Below are positions 8,135-12,407 of a stretch of DNA of 12,407 nucleotides, in pieces. Both the position numbers and the translations under genes were made by a program. Source of the stretch: an uncultured Thermoleophilia bacterium (GTDB taxonomy: Bacteria; Actinomycetota; Thermoleophilia; Gaiellales; F1-60-MAGs149); contig CADCWC010000507.1 in assembly GCA_902806305.1 (NCBI GenBank), positions 1 to 12,407 of the forward strand, written 5' to 3'. Numbering within the stretch: the stretch's first letter is position 1; each line of letters starts with the position of its first letter. Below the pieces are notes generated by a model that was not told where the DNA came from, searched no databases, and saw nothing but the letters and a program-made list of their open reading frames with translations.

Positions 8135-8155
8135 GTCCGGCGTGCTGCGCCGGAC
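8135..8155. promoter_or_regulatory. perfect 8-bp inverted repeat overlapping the YchF -35 region
   Basis: GTCCGGCG (8135-8142) and CGCCGGAC (8148-8155) flank a 5-nt centre TGCTG. The element ends 8 bp before the TACCCT hexamer of the presumed YchF promoter, so it covers the -35 region and could be an operator. If transcription starts further upstream it would instead form an RNA hairpin just before the gene. Confidence 0.45.
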
Positions 8156-8163
8156 GCCGCGGC

Positions 8164-8169
8164 TACCCT
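8164..8169 (+). promoter_or_regulatory. -10-like hexamer TACCCT for a leaderless or near-leaderless YchF mRNA
   Basis: TACCCT ends 10 nt before the ATG at 8180, placing the predicted transcription start around 8176. There is no Shine-Dalgarno before this ATG, and the same arrangement recurs before the VOC and zinc-ribbon genes. No recognisable -35 is present. Confidence 0.4.
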
Positions 8170-8179
8170 GTCCGGCCGG

Positions 8180-9250
8180 ATGGCCAACCTGGAGATCGGC
8201 ATCGTCGGGCTGCCCAACACGGGCAAGACGTCCGTCTTCAACGCGCTCACCAACGCGGGCGCGGCGGTGACGGCCTACGGCGCCACGAGCGCGTCGGCCA
8301 ACGTCGGCGTCGCGCCGGTCCCCGACCGGCGGCTGGAGGATCTGGCCGAGGCCGTCGGGTCGCGCGAGATCATCCCCGCCTCCGTCCAGTTCGTGGACGT
8401 GTCCGGCCTCGCGCGCGGAGGCGCCAAGGGCGGCACGCTCGGCGGCGAGCTGCTCGGCCACCTGCGCGCCGGCGACGCGATCATCCACGTCGTCCGCACC
8501 TTCCCGGACGAGGACGTCGCCCACGTCGAGGGGCGGGTCGACCCGGTGGCCGACGCGGAGGCCGTCGACCTGGAGCTCGTCCTGGCCGACCACGCGCTCG
8601 TCGAGCGCCGGATCGAGCGGGGGGCGAAGCTGGCCCGCACGGGCCAGAAGGCCGCGCGCGACGAGGCGCCCGTGCTCGAGCGCCTCCTGGCCCGTCTCGA
8701 CGAGGGGCTGCCCGCGCGCACCCTCGGCGAGCCGCTGCCCGCCGACCTCGACCTGCTCACGACGAAGCCGCTCCTGTACGTGGCCAACACGTCCGAGTCG
8801 GGCGATCCCGAGGCGGTGGCGCGGCTGCGCGAGTACGCCGCGCCCGTGCAGGTCGTCCCCGTGGCGGCCAAGTTCGAGGCCGAGCTCGCCGAGCTCGACG
8901 ACCCGGAGGAGCGCGCCGCCTTCCTGGCCGAGATCGGGCAGGACCAGGCCGGCATGCCGAGGGTGGCGGCGGCCGCCTTCGGGTTGCTCGACCTCATCCA
9001 GTTCTTCACGGTCGGGCCGAAGGAGGCGCGTGCCTGGCCGATCCGGCGGGGCGGCAGCGCCGTCGAGGCGGCGGGCAAGATCCACTCCGACATCGCCCGA
9101 GGCTTCATCCGGGCCGAGGTCATCCCCTGGCAGGAGCTCGTGGCCTCGGGATCGCACACGGAGGCGGCGAAGCGCGGCGTCCAGCGCGTCGAGGGTCGGG
9201 ACTACACCGTCTCGGACGGCGACGTCATCAACGTCCGCTTCAACGTGTAG
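8180..9250 (+). CDS. ychF: YchF-type ATPase (Obg-related), divergent
   Basis: P-loop ATPase of the TRAFAC/Obg-HflX group, 356 residues against about 363 in E. coli YchF. Known family members bind ribosomes and prefer ATP to GTP. G1 is GLPNTGKT (10-17), G3 DVSG (73-76), and the base-recognition motif is NTSE (203-206), the N-x-x-E form associated with ATP in YchF. A helical region follows at about 130-180, and the C-terminal TGS domain (about 275-356) is well conserved: FTVGPKEARAW, AAGKIHSDIARGFIRAE, and the terminal FNV. Two segments depart from the usual family sequence: YGATSASAN (33-41) replaces the usual FPFCTIEPN region, and GGAKGGTLGGELL (80-92) replaces GASKGEGLGNxFL. There are no cysteines at all. 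The ATG at 8180 is chosen because the P-loop follows normally; the in-frame extension upstream to 7886 is Arg/Pro-rich and unlike any YchF. The GNAT gene follows 5 bp downstream. Confidence 0.93.
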   Translation: MANLEIGIVGLPNTGKTSVFNALTNAGAAVTAYGATSASANVGVAPVPDRRLEDLAEAVGSREIIPASVQFVDVSGLARGGAKGGTLGGELLGHLRAGDAIIHVVRTFPDEDVAHVEGRVDPVADAEAVDLELVLADHALVERRIERGAKLARTGQKAARDEAPVLERLLARLDEGLPARTLGEPLPADLDLLTTKPLLYVANTSESGDPEAVARLREYAAPVQVVPVAAKFEAELAELDDPEERAAFLAEIGQDQAGMPRVAAAAFGLLDLIQFFTVGPKEARAWPIRRGGSAVEAAGKIHSDIARGFIRAEVIPWQELVASGSHTEAAKRGVQRVEGRDYTVSDGDVINVRFNV

Positions 9251-9255
9251 ATGTC

Positions 9256-9849
9256 GTGAACCACCGATCGCATGCGGCGACGGCGTCGACGGGCGTCGAG
9301 CGGGTGGACGGCTCGTCCGTTGCGATCCGCCCCGAGCGACCCGACGACGCCGAGCCGGTCCGGAACCTGCTGCGCGCGGCGTTCGGGGTCGAGAAGGTGG
9401 TCACGCTGGTCGACCTCATCCGCGCCTCGCCGGGATACCTCCCCGACCTGTCGCTCGTGGCGGAGGGCGGGGGCGCGGTGGTCGGGCACGTCATGCTGAG
9501 CCGCCTCGCGCTGCGCACGGACGACGGGGGCCGGCTGCCGATCCTGACGCTGTCGCCGCTCTCGGTCGCGCCCGCCGTGCATCGCCGTGGCATCGGCGGC
9601 TGCCTCCTCCGGGCGGCCGTCGCGGACGCGCGCGCCGCCCGGGAGTCGCTGATCGTGCTCGAGGGCGACCCCGCCTACTACGGGCGGCACGGGTTCGAGC
9701 GCGCCGCGGACCGCGGCGTCCGTCGACCGTCGTCACGCATCCCGGAGGCGGGGTTCATGTGCCTGCCCCTCACGCCGGGCGGCGCGTCCGCCCGCGGGGC
9801 GGTGGAGTACTCGGCGCCCTTCTGGGTGACCGACTGCATCGGCCCGTGA
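9256..9849 (+). CDS. GNAT family N-acetyltransferase (YhbS-like)
   Basis: Predicted acetyl-CoA-dependent N-acetyltransferase, 197 residues from the GTG at 9256. The GNAT core begins near residue 23 (AIRPERPDDAEPV); the acetyl-CoA pyrophosphate loop is HRRGIGGCLL (109-118), fitting R/Q-x-x-G-x-G/A and preceded by the strand LTLSPLSVAP. The stretch VLEGDPAYYGRHGFERA (134-150) is characteristic of the YhbS-like subgroup. The first ~20 residues are low-complexity and not family-like, so GTG 9304 in the same frame is an alternative start. The gene lies 5 bp after the YchF stop, suggesting cotranscription and coupled translation. The acceptor substrate (small molecule or protein) cannot be predicted. 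Confidence 0.9.
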   Translation: MNHRSHAATASTGVERVDGSSVAIRPERPDDAEPVRNLLRAAFGVEKVVTLVDLIRASPGYLPDLSLVAEGGGAVVGHVMLSRLALRTDDGGRLPILTLSPLSVAPAVHRRGIGGCLLRAAVADARAARESLIVLEGDPAYYGRHGFERAADRGVRRPSSRIPEAGFMCLPLTPGGASARGAVEYSAPFWVTDCIGP

Positions 9850-9853
9850 GGCG

Positions 9854-9870
9854 GCGGTCGGCGCCACCGC
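9854..9870. terminator. weak hairpin between convergent genes
   Basis: GCGGT and ACCGC form a 5-bp stem around a 7-nt loop in the 31-bp gap between the GNAT stop and the stop of the minus-strand peptidoglycan-binding gene. Position suits a bidirectional terminator, but the stem is short and no U-tract is present. Confidence 0.25.
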
Positions 9871-9880
9871 AACGGCGGAC

Positions 9881-10330
9881 TCAGCCGGACAGCATCCCGC
9901 TGACGAGCGCGCGCCAGGTGATCGGGCCGACGATGCCGTCCGACGCCGTGCCGACCGCGGTCTGGAAGCCGCGCACGAACGCGTCGGTCCGCGGGCCGAA
10001 GATCCCGTCGATCTGGACGGGCGGTGCCTCGCCGTCGGACTGGTCGTGGAAGTCCATGACCTCCTGGACCGCGCGCACGGCGTCGCCGGTGTCCCCCTTC
10101 CGGACCTGGACGACGAGCCGTGGCCAGGTCATCGGGCCGACCACGCCGTCGGCCGCAAGGCCCTCGCCGCCCTGGAAGGCCTTGACCGCGGCCTCCGTGC
10201 GGGGGCCGAAGATGCCGTCGACCGTGACGGGCTGGTTGCGGGCGCGCAGGAGCTGCTGCAGCGGGCGGACGGGGAACACGTCGTCGCCGCGCCGTACGAG
10301 CGGCCAGGGCGCGATCGGATCGGCGGCCAT
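9881..10330 (-). CDS. protein with two peptidoglycan-binding domains, no signal peptide
   Basis: A 149-residue protein made almost wholly of two PG_binding_1-type three-helix repeats. Repeat 1 is at about 9-73, with VDGIFGPRTEAAVKAFQ (37-53) and DGVVGPMTW (61-69). Repeat 2 is at about 75-143, with IDGIFGPRTDAFVRGFQ (107-123) and DGIVGPITW (131-139). Such domains bind peptidoglycan, usually attached to a hydrolase or other exported enzyme. Here no catalytic domain, transmembrane helix, signal peptide or lipobox is visible. The ATG at 10330 is chosen for an excellent AGGAG 6 nt upstream; the longer in-frame reading to 10606 is Arg/Gly-rich and shadows the neighbouring gene. It is convergent with the GNAT gene and has its own promoter-like TTGACA upstream. 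It could be an adaptor, an unconventional secreted protein, or a remnant of a larger enzyme. Confidence 0.9.
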   Translation of the reverse strand: MAADPIAPWPLVRRGDDVFPVRPLQQLLRARNQPVTVDGIFGPRTEAAVKAFQGGEGLAADGVVGPMTWPRLVVQVRKGDTGDAVRAVQEVMDFHDQSDGEAPPVQIDGIFGPRTDAFVRGFQTAVGTASDGIVGPITWRALVSGMLSG

Positions 10331-10351
10331 GCGGGTCTCCTCTCGGGCGGT

Positions 10352-10377
10352 TCGCCGTCGCAGACCTCGGACGGCGA
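10352..10377 (-). promoter_or_regulatory. 8-bp dyad in the leader/start region of the peptidoglycan-binding gene
   Basis: TCGCCGTC (10352-10359) and GACGGCGA (10370-10377) are perfect inverted repeats around a 10-nt centre. The dyad lies between the candidate -10 and the ATG at 10330, so it is an operator overlapping the transcription start or a 5' mRNA hairpin. Confidence 0.45.
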
Positions 10378-10378
10378 G

Positions 10379-10407
10379 GAGTCTCCCAGGCGCCGGAGCC
10401 GTGTCAA
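10379..10407 (-). promoter_or_regulatory. candidate promoter of the peptidoglycan-binding gene
   Basis: On the minus strand a consensus -35 TTGACA (10407 to 10402) is followed after 17 nt by AGACTC (10384 to 10379), a poor -10. Predicted transcription would begin about 40 nt upstream of the ATG. The -35 is exact, but the weak -10 suggests an activator or an alternative sigma factor, or a chance match. Confidence 0.4.
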
Positions 10408-10458
10408 GACCCACCCCGGCCTGCGCCGTCCCGGGAACCGCCCGTGGCCGGGGCCGAC

Positions 10459-10713
10459 TCAGGCTCCGGACGGCGCCGTCCCGCCCGCCGGCGTGCCGCC
10501 CGCCTCGCCGGCCTTCTCGGCCGCCGCGTCGCCCTCGTCCGTGCCTGCAGGCTCCGAGCCGGGCCCCGTGAGGGCACCGCCCGCGTCGAGGCGCGCGGCC
10601 TCCCACTGCTCGCGCGGCGTCGAGCCGCTGCCCTCGGTCGGGAACGCCGTGCCGGCCTCGGCCTCTGCCTGGTCGGCGGACGGGCCGCGGATGAGGTCGT
10701 CCTTGTCGGTCAT
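10459..10713 (-). CDS. small acidic, disordered hypothetical protein
   Basis: A protein of 84 residues that I do not recognise. It begins MTDKDDLIRGPSADQAEAEA, has a short less-biased middle (STPREQWEAARLDAGG, 31-46) and ends in a Gly/Ala/Pro/Glu-rich tail. It has 16 acidic and 5 basic residues, no cysteine, no hydrophobic segment and no signal peptide, so it is probably soluble and intrinsically disordered. The ATG at 10713 is supported by GAGGAG 5 nt upstream, strong evidence of translation; the in-frame extension to 10851 would run through the promoter and start of the divergent VOC gene. It is transcribed towards the peptidoglycan-binding gene, 128 bp away, and shares an 81-bp divergent intergenic region with the VOC gene. 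A small stress-type protein is possible, but nothing in the sequence proves a function. Confidence 0.75.
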   Translation of the reverse strand: MTDKDDLIRGPSADQAEAEAGTAFPTEGSGSTPREQWEAARLDAGGALTGPGSEPAGTDEGDAAAEKAGEAGGTPAGGTAPSGA

Positions 10714-10736
10714 GGTGGCTCCTCGATCGCTGTGGG

Positions 10737-10769
10737 CCCGGGCGTCTCTCCTTTCGCAGCGCGCCCGGG
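10737..10769. promoter_or_regulatory. 8-bp inverted repeat in the divergent promoter region
   Basis: CCCGGGCG (10737-10744) and CGCCCGGG (10762-10769) are perfect inverted repeats separated by 17 nt. They sit between the divergently transcribed small acidic protein and VOC genes, just upstream of the VOC -10-like TAGGAT (10781-10786). Two half-sites one to two helical turns apart would suit a dimeric regulator; the same could arise by chance at this GC content. Confidence 0.35.
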
Positions 10770-10780
10770 ACGGGACGGCG

Positions 10781-10786
10781 TAGGAT
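10781..10786 (+). promoter_or_regulatory. -10-like hexamer TAGGAT for a near-leaderless VOC mRNA
   Basis: TAGGAT ends 8 nt before the ATG at 10795, which lacks a Shine-Dalgarno, so transcription probably starts within a few bases of the initiation codon. No clear -35 is visible. Confidence 0.45.
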
Positions 10787-10794
10787 GGCAGCGC

Positions 10795-11256
10795 ATGGCG
10801 GCAGACGGCGGATTCCCGGCCCGGGTGAGCCTGGTCACGATCGGCGCGCACGACCTCACCGCGCTGCGTCGGTACTACACGGCGCTCGGCTGGGAGGAGG
10901 ACCCGGTCTCCGGCGACGAGATCGCGTTCTTCCGCACCGGTGGGGCGATCCTCGCGCTCTACCCGTTCGGCGACCTGGCCGAGGATGCGTGGCTCGAGGT
11001 CCGCGGCGAGCTGCCGGAGTTCCGCGGCGTCGCCCTGGCGGCCAACGTGGAGGAGCGCGACGGCGTCGACCGCGCCTTCGAGGTGGCGGTGGCGGCCGGC
11101 GCGCGGGTGCTCAAGGAGCCCACGGACGCCGACTGGGGCGGTCGCAGCTGCTACGTGGCCGACCCGGAGGGCAACATCTGGGAGATCGCCTGGATGCCGG
11201 GGGCGAGGTTCGCGCCCAACGGCGCGATGGCGCTGCCCGAGCGCCCCACCGAGTGA
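10795..11256 (+). CDS. VOC family (glyoxalase/bleomycin-resistance fold) protein
   Basis: Vicinal-oxygen-chelate fold protein of 153 residues: two beta-alpha-beta-beta-beta modules. Module 1 begins at VSLVTIGAHDLTALRRYYTA (11-30) with the family-typical YYTALGW; module 2 ends in SCYVADPEGNIWEIAWMP (118-135), a classic C-terminal signature with Glu130 as a possible metal ligand. The usual N-terminal metal-binding His is not obvious (VTIG in its place), so this may be a non-catalytic or binding-type member rather than a lyase. The ATG at 10795 follows TAGGAT closely and has no ribosome-binding site. The DNA glycosylase gene starts at or just after its stop, so the two are probably cotranscribed. 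Family is confident from both half-motifs; a specific reaction is not assignable. Confidence 0.92.
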   Translation: MAADGGFPARVSLVTIGAHDLTALRRYYTALGWEEDPVSGDEIAFFRTGGAILALYPFGDLAEDAWLEVRGELPEFRGVALAANVEERDGVDRAFEVAVAAGARVLKEPTDADWGGRSCYVADPEGNIWEIAWMPGARFAPNGAMALPERPTE

Positions 11257-11261
11257 CGGGG

Positions 11262-11279
11262 CGGCCGGCTCACCGGCCG
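11262..11279 (+). other. 7-bp hairpin between the VOC and DNA glycosylase genes
   Basis: CGGCCGG (11262-11268) and CCGGCCG (11273-11279) pair around the 4-nt loop CTCA, ending 3 nt before the GTG at 11283. With no U-tract it is a poor terminator; in mRNA it could cover the downstream start. If the alternative GTG at 11253 is used it lies inside the coding region. Confidence 0.4.
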
Positions 11280-11282
11280 GCC

Positions 11283-11921
11283 GTGGCCCGCACCGCCGCG
11301 TCCGACGACCCGCCGCCGCCCCCCGACGGGGCGTTCCGCTGCTTCGGCGACGGCAGCACGCTCTACCGCGACTACCACGACCGCGAGTGGGGTCGGCCCG
11401 TGACCGGCGAGCGGGAGCTGCTCGAGCGCGTCTGCCTGGAGGGGTTCCAGTCGGGCCTCTCCTGGCTCACCATCCTGCGCAAGCGGGAGGCCTTCCGCGC
11501 CGCCTTCCGCGCCTTCGAGCCGGAGGCGCTCGCGCGCATGGGGCCGGACGACGTCACACGGCTCATGGGCGACGCCGGCATCGTGCGCAACCGGCGGAAG
11601 ATCGAGGCCGCGATCGCGAACGGTCGCGCCACGCTCGAGCTGCGCGAGCGCGGGGCCGGTCTGCCGGAGCTGGTCTGGTCGTTCCGTTCCGCGCCGCGCC
11701 CGGCGCCCGACGCCTGGACGGACGTGCCGGCGGTGACGCCCGCCTCCGCGGCGCTCTCGGTCGAGCTGCGGCGTCACGGCTTCCGCTTCGTCGGCCCGAC
11801 CACCACCTACGCGCTGATGCAGGCCTGCGGCCTCGTCAACGACCACCTCGCGGGGTGCGTCGTGCGCGACGACGTCGAGGTCGAGCAGCGCCGCGTCGGC
11901 GCCGTCGGTCGAGCGTCCTGA
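11283..11921 (+). CDS. tag: DNA-3-methyladenine glycosylase I
   Basis: Base-excision-repair enzyme that removes 3-methyladenine from alkylated DNA. It has 212 residues against 187 in E. coli Tag. Family landmarks align closely: RCFG with Cys20, YHDREWG with His32 and Trp36, CLEGFQSGLSW with Glu53 and Trp61, DAGIVRNRRKIEAAI, GFRFVGPTTTYALMQACGLVNDH-type C-terminal block, and His188/Cys192 in NDHLAGC. Cys20, His32, His188 and Cys192 match the four zinc ligands known in the family, and Glu53 and the tryptophans match the base-binding pocket, so it should be active. The start is uncertain: GTG 11283 gives the length closest to the family, whereas in-frame GTG 11253 overlaps the VOC stop by 4 nt and adds ten residues; neither has a clear Shine-Dalgarno. 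The N-terminal Pro-rich stretch and the C-terminal extension beyond residue 195 are poorly conserved. Confidence 0.95.
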   Translation: MARTAASDDPPPPPDGAFRCFGDGSTLYRDYHDREWGRPVTGERELLERVCLEGFQSGLSWLTILRKREAFRAAFRAFEPEALARMGPDDVTRLMGDAGIVRNRRKIEAAIANGRATLELRERGAGLPELVWSFRSAPRPAPDAWTDVPAVTPASAALSVELRRHGFRFVGPTTTYALMQACGLVNDHLAGCVVRDDVEVEQRRVGAVGRAS

Positions 11922-11935
11922 CGCCTGGCCGCTGC

Positions 11936-11941
11936 TACGGT
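11936..11941 (+). promoter_or_regulatory. -10-like hexamer TACGGT for a leaderless zinc-ribbon mRNA
   Basis: TACGGT, identical to the -10 of the ABC operon promoter, ends 6 nt before the ATG at 11948. The predicted transcription start falls on the A of that ATG. No ribosome-binding site is present, which fits a leaderless transcript. Confidence 0.45.
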
Positions 11942-11947
11942 CCGGCC

Positions 11948-12292
11948 ATGCGCGACCGCCTCCGTGAAGACCCGCTCCCCTGCCCGAACTGCCACTCGAA
12001 CCTGGTGGAGCTCGAGCGCAGCGACGTCCTGATCGACGCCTGCCCGAAGTGCCGCGGCGTGTGGCTCGACCGCGGCGAGCTCGACCGCATCCTCGACCGG
12101 GAGCGGCGCGCCGCGAGCGGCGTCGTCGACGACGACCAGGACTTCCTCCGCGAGCTCGGCGGCCAACGGAGCCGCCCGGCACCTCAGGCCCGGACGATCG
12201 AGCGCGACGATCGACGCGACGACGACCGGTACGACGACCGGCCGCGCCGCCGGAAGCGGAGCCTGCTCGAGGACCTCTTCGACTTCGACTGA
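11948..12292 (+). CDS. TFIIB-type zinc-ribbon protein
   Basis: Small cytosolic protein of 114 residues belonging to the bacterial zf-TFIIB family. The N-terminal zinc ribbon has CPNC (12-15) and CPKC (32-35), giving four Cys ligands, followed by the family-typical RGVWLDRGELDRIL (36-49). A variable, strongly charged Asp/Arg-rich segment (about 82-104) leads to a conserved-looking tail RKRSLLEDLFDF (102-113). The family has no firmly established biochemical role; binding of nucleic acid or protein through the ribbon and the C-terminal peptide is inference. The ATG at 11948 starts 26 bp after the glycosylase stop, has no Shine-Dalgarno and sits at the predicted transcription start of its own -10 hexamer, so it may be expressed independently. 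The alternating Asp/Arg segment is low complexity and probably disordered. Confidence 0.9.
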   Translation: MRDRLREDPLPCPNCHSNLVELERSDVLIDACPKCRGVWLDRGELDRILDRERRAASGVVDDDQDFLRELGGQRSRPAPQARTIERDDRRDDDRYDDRPRRRKRSLLEDLFDFD

Positions 12293-12297
12293 CGGCC

Positions 12298-12318
12298 GAC
12301 CGCTCCCGGCCGGCGGTC
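12298..12318. terminator. candidate bidirectional terminator hairpin
   Basis: GACCGC (12298-12303) and GCGGTC (12313-12318) are perfect inverted repeats with a 9-nt GC-rich centre, lying between the zinc-ribbon stop and the stop of the convergent downstream gene (overlapping that stop by two bases). Position fits a terminator; there is no U-tract. Confidence 0.35.
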
Positions 12319-12407
12319 AGGCGCCGAGCGCCACGGTGCTCGGACCGGCGCGCTCGCGGTCGCGTTCGTAGGCGTCGATCTCGTCCTCCCGGCGGAGCGT
12401 CAGGGCC
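12317..12407 (-). CDS. C-terminal end of an unidentified protein (partial)
   Basis: A minus-strand open frame enters from the right edge and ends at a TGA at 12319-12317. The 29 readable residues include LRREDEIDAYERDRERAG and end in STVALGA. The charged, helix-like composition and the strong G/C third-position bias suggest real coding rather than shadow. Too little is visible to assign a family. It converges on the zinc-ribbon gene with a hairpin between them. Confidence 0.5.
   Translation of the reverse strand, partial: ALTLRREDEIDAYERDRERAGPSTVALGA

Noticed and set aside
7886..8179. In-frame N-terminal extension of YchF
   Set aside because: The extension is Arg/Pro-rich, unlike YchF, and crosses several dyads; the family N-terminus fits ATG 8180.
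7856..9157. Long minus-strand frame opposite YchF
   Set aside because: Antisense to YchF, whose P-loop and TGS domain are clear; no motifs of its own.
10331..10606. In-frame extension of the peptidoglycan-binding protein
   Set aside because: The added sequence is Arg/Gly-rich and overlaps the small acidic gene; ATG 10330 has a strong ribosome-binding site.
10714..10851. In-frame extension of the small acidic protein
   Set aside because: It would cover the promoter and start of the divergent VOC gene, while ATG 10713 has GAGGAG at ideal spacing.

Overview
The window is about 12.4 kb of very GC-rich DNA. Third codon positions are almost all G or C, GTG starts are common, and several genes lack a Shine-Dalgarno but have a TAnnnT hexamer just upstream, as in leaderless transcripts. 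With the lipoprotein solute-binding protein and protein types seen, this suggests an actinobacterium. A thermoleophilic/Solirubrobacterales-like lineage is a guess I cannot confirm. I see no mobile element, tRNA, rRNA or CRISPR array.

Left part (1-6588): a carbohydrate or polyol uptake and oxidation locus around one divergent promoter region (1598-1796). Leftward (minus) run a medium-chain zinc alcohol dehydrogenase and, 50 bp downstream, an SDR dehydrogenase cut by the window edge. Rightward run a lipoprotein sugar-binding protein, a duplicated-NBD ABC ATPase, an RbsC-type permease and a Gfo/Idh/MocA dehydrogenase, with gaps of 3 and 8 bp and then a 1-base overlap. This is a complete CUT2-type importer followed by an NAD(P)-dependent oxidoreductase. 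The likely logic is import of a sugar, inositol-like or polyol substrate and stepwise oxidation by three dehydrogenases; the substrate cannot be read from sequence. The intergenic region holds a good sigma70-type promoter (TTGACA-N18-TACGGT), two palindromes and a 9-bp GC hairpin just downstream of the predicted transcription start.

Middle (6608-8179): a cytochrome P450 on the minus strand converges on the dehydrogenase. Its family-like N-terminus extends upstream of every in-frame ATG/GTG/TTG, so its start is anomalous. A roughly 370-bp dyad-rich, apparently non-coding interval follows.

Right part (8180-12407): small housekeeping or accessory genes. These are a divergent YchF-type ATPase coupled to a GNAT acetyltransferase; a minus-strand protein with two peptidoglycan-binding domains and no signal peptide; a small acidic disordered protein; a VOC-fold protein followed by DNA-3-methyladenine glycosylase I; a TFIIB-type zinc-ribbon protein; and the C-terminal end of an unidentified minus-strand gene.

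I do not see a convincing undescribed multi-gene system. The points most worth checking are the asymmetric ABC ATPase, the P450 start, the structured intergenic interval and the cysteine-free divergent YchF.
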